DNA of 64,000 nucleotides. It comes from Virgibacillus profundi (GTDB lineage Bacteria > Bacillota > Bacilli > Bacillales > Amphibacillaceae). Location: assembly GCF_002287375.1 (NCBI RefSeq), contig NZ_NPOA01000004.1, forward strand, positions 62,001 to 126,000, given 5' to 3'. Both the position numbers and the translations under genes were made by a program. Below are positions 62,997 to 64,000 of the stretch, piece by piece. Each line of letters opens with the position of its first letter. The stretch's first letter is position 1. The notes below the pieces were generated by a model. It was not told the DNA's origin, made no database searches, and worked only from the letters and a program-made list of their open reading frames with translations.

Positions 62997-63023
62997 ACTT
63001 TTAATAAATAAACAATATCATTC

Positions 63024-63052
63024 TTGTATTACCTAACTATATATGGTGCAAT
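63024..63052 (+). promoter_or_regulatory. Modular right-arm promoter
   Basis: Box AATAAACAATATCATTC, then TTGTAT, 17-nt spacer ending ATATGG, TGCAAT, then TTAAGAGTTAGGTAATAC. Confidence 0.72.
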
Positions 63053-63099
63053 AGATTTAAGAGTTAGGTAATACAAGAAATAAATTAGGAGGATTTAAA

Positions 63100-63309
63100 A
63101 TGAAAGAGAAATACTACTTAAACTTTAATGATTTGAATGAGGAAGTACAAGAAAGGATCGTACAGGATGCAATTATTGATTTAGAGGATGAGCAAGACAA
63201 AGAGGAATTACAAGAGGAAGCTGCATTAATGAATATGGATTATGATGAATTTATTACAGAAAAAGCAGAGCGTTATATGATCAACTTTGATTTTGAATTT
63301 AATGTTTAA
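63100..63309 (+). CDS. Acidic early-region protein (69 aa)
   Basis: MKEKYYLNFNDLNEEVQERI then VQDAIIDLEDEQDKEELQEE, ending MINFDFEFNV. Strongly acidic, possibly a DNA mimic or protein-binding inhibitor; this is speculation from charge alone. AGGAGG start. Confidence 0.55.
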   Translation: MKEKYYLNFNDLNEEVQERIVQDAIIDLEDEQDKEELQEEAALMNMDYDEFITEKAERYMINFDFEFNV

Positions 63310-63340
63310 CGAAAATTGAATTTATTGGAGAGTGTAAAAA

Positions 63341-63529
63341 ATGGAAATCAATAAAACCATTCTTAAATTATTGCAAGGTAGCACAATTAGAATGTCTTAT
63401 GATGATTTTGAAACATTAACAGATCATATTCAGAATGAAGTAAGTGACAATGTTTATAAGCAATTCAACAGTTTAAAATCATACAATGATACACTAGGAA
63501 CAATTAAAGTATTAAAAGTATCGCTGTAA
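63341..63529 (+). CDS. Early-region protein, unknown (62 aa)
   Basis: MEINKTILKLLQGSTIRMSY then DDFETLTDHIQNEVSDNVYK. Helical; TTGGAGAG start, moderate. Unrecognised. Confidence 0.45.
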   Translation: MEINKTILKLLQGSTIRMSYDDFETLTDHIQNEVSDNVYKQFNSLKSYNDTLGTIKVLKVSL

Positions 63530-63555
63530 AAAATATAATTAAGGAGAATCGCAAA

Positions 63556-63711
63556 ATGTTTCAAACTAAAAAGGAATATTGTGTAAATTGTGGATACTAT
63601 TCTCATGAAGTGCATGAAAAGAATCCCATCAAAAAGAAAACTGGATTAGGAAAATTATTATTTTGTAATGAACATTGTTTTGAAGAATGGAATGATGAAG
63701 AAGATTTATAA
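63556..63711 (+). CDS. Zinc-ribbon protein (51 aa)
   Basis: MFQTKKEYCVNCGYYSHEVH, EKNPIKKKTGLGKLLFCNEH, CFEEWNDEEDL. CVNC ... FCNEHC gives CxxC plus CxxxC, a TRASH/MYM-like or treble-clef zinc motif (..FCNEHCFEEW). AAGGAGA start. Function unknown. Confidence 0.6.
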   Translation: MFQTKKEYCVNCGYYSHEVHEKNPIKKKTGLGKLLFCNEHCFEEWNDEEDL

Positions 63712-63739
63712 AAAGTCTATAACAAAAGGAGATATTAAA

Positions 63740-64000
63740 ATGAATAAAGAAATTAAAGAATTGATTAGCAAAGTTGAAAGTTTAGAGTGGACAGTGGACA
63801 AAGAAGGGGATAACGAATACAGATTGAGCAAGTACAGTCCAGCAGGGCAAGACTTTAGTATAGTAGTAGAAGGTGAAGAGGTCGAAGAGTTAATCGAAAG
63901 CATTTATCAAGTTTATAATGACTTTGACACATCAGAAGAGACTTACCTATGGTTAGACAATACAGGGCATGGAACAAATGGAGCGCCATATCATATGAAG
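63740..64000 (+). CDS. Conserved small protein, C-terminus beyond window
   Basis: MNKEIKELISKVESLEWTVD, then YSPAGQDFSIVVEGEEVEEL, IYQVYNDFDTSEETYLWLDN, TGHGTNGAPY. The 'YSP.G.D....VE.......Y..Y..FD..E....W' pattern occurs in a widespread uncharacterised phage/plasmid family I recall. AAAAGGAGATA start. Incomplete at the right edge. Confidence 0.6.
   Translation, partial: MNKEIKELISKVESLEWTVDKEGDNEYRLSKYSPAGQDFSIVVEGEEVEELIESIYQVYNDFDTSEETYLWLDNTGHGTNGAPYHMK

Larger units (their letters stand above)
13716..63020. repeat. Dispersed operator-like box (core TAAATAATATTATA), about 30 copies
   Basis: This entry marks a family, not a continuous element. Copies read in the direction of transcription include minus-strand 13716-13736, 23245-23265, 35251-35268, 39744-39763 and near 20150, 25003, 28500, 32008, 33668 and 34455; plus-strand near 42296, 44608, 46485, 49292, 50064, 50366, 50440, 57604, 59612, 60946, 62013, 62522 and 63004. 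They sit at gene boundaries, often across the stop codon or in or next to promoters. SPbeta has a comparable repeated element (SPBRE) bound by its repressor MrpR. Confidence 0.6.

Noticed and set aside
50900-64000. CRISPR array or IS element in the repetitive early region
   Set aside because: Repeats are promoter and operator modules spaced by genes; no regular spacer array, transposase or terminal repeats were seen.

Overview
The window looks like part of the genome of a large temperate Bacillales phage or prophage related to Bacillus subtilis SPbeta. It is AT-rich, with Firmicutes-type Shine-Dalgarno sites (AAAGGAGG) and many TTG/GTG starts. No host gene, rRNA, convincing tRNA, insertion sequence or CRISPR array is visible. 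The SPbeta assignment rests on gene order and content: a single-chain RNA polymerase with a DFDYD motif (YonO type), an HU protein (YonN type), a YonK-like small protein and a metallophosphatase (YonJ type), then terminase, portal, protease-scaffold, capsid and tail genes, a tyrosine-recombinase-like gene (YomM type) and a tape measure carrying SLT and M23 wall-hydrolase domains (YomI/CwlP type). The assignment is from memory of the family, not from a search.

Layout. (1) 1-41.8 kb, all on the minus strand and transcribed right to left: a CoiA-like nuclease gene, the RNA polymerase, a zinc-ribbon protein, HU, PhoH-like ATPase, phosphatase, a free-standing GIY-YIG endonuclease, a ClpP-like protease, small fibre-like proteins, then the packaging/head/connector/tail cassette, ending in a very long tail-tip protein that runs off the left edge. 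(2) 41.8-42.36 kb: divergent control region. (3) 42.36-49.3 kb, plus strand: three helicases (RecD2-like, SF2, UvrD-like) and small proteins. (4) 49.3-50.9 kb: non-coding control region with a C-depleted tract, a 34-bp palindrome, a parS-like 16-mer, two tandem promoters and a structured leader. (5) 50.9-64 kb, plus strand: about 30 small, mostly unrecognised early-type genes in short operons, each with a strong Shine-Dalgarno. Many of these operons are headed by a near-identical modular promoter.

Main discovery. Two essential late genes are broken by small ORF-less group I introns. The tape measure gene (5960-13460) has four introns and five exons, including two exons of exactly 25 codons; the terminase gene (25035-27485) has two introns, one inside the Walker A motif. 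Removing them at the positions given restores continuous proteins of about 2139 and 599 residues. Two different intron lineages alternate within the tape measure gene. The free-standing GIY-YIG gene is a candidate mobility factor. A second pattern is an AT-rich box around TAAATAATATTATA found at many gene boundaries on both arms, often overlapping stop codons or promoter spacers. It is probably the operator set of the phage repressor, like SPBRE in SPbeta.

How the genes work together (inference): host sigma-A promoters under the dispersed operator drive the right arm and the polymerase operon. The phage polymerase then transcribes the left, late arm. HU, PhoH and the helicases act on DNA or RNA. 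The head and tail cassette builds a siphovirus particle whose tape measure also digests the cell wall.
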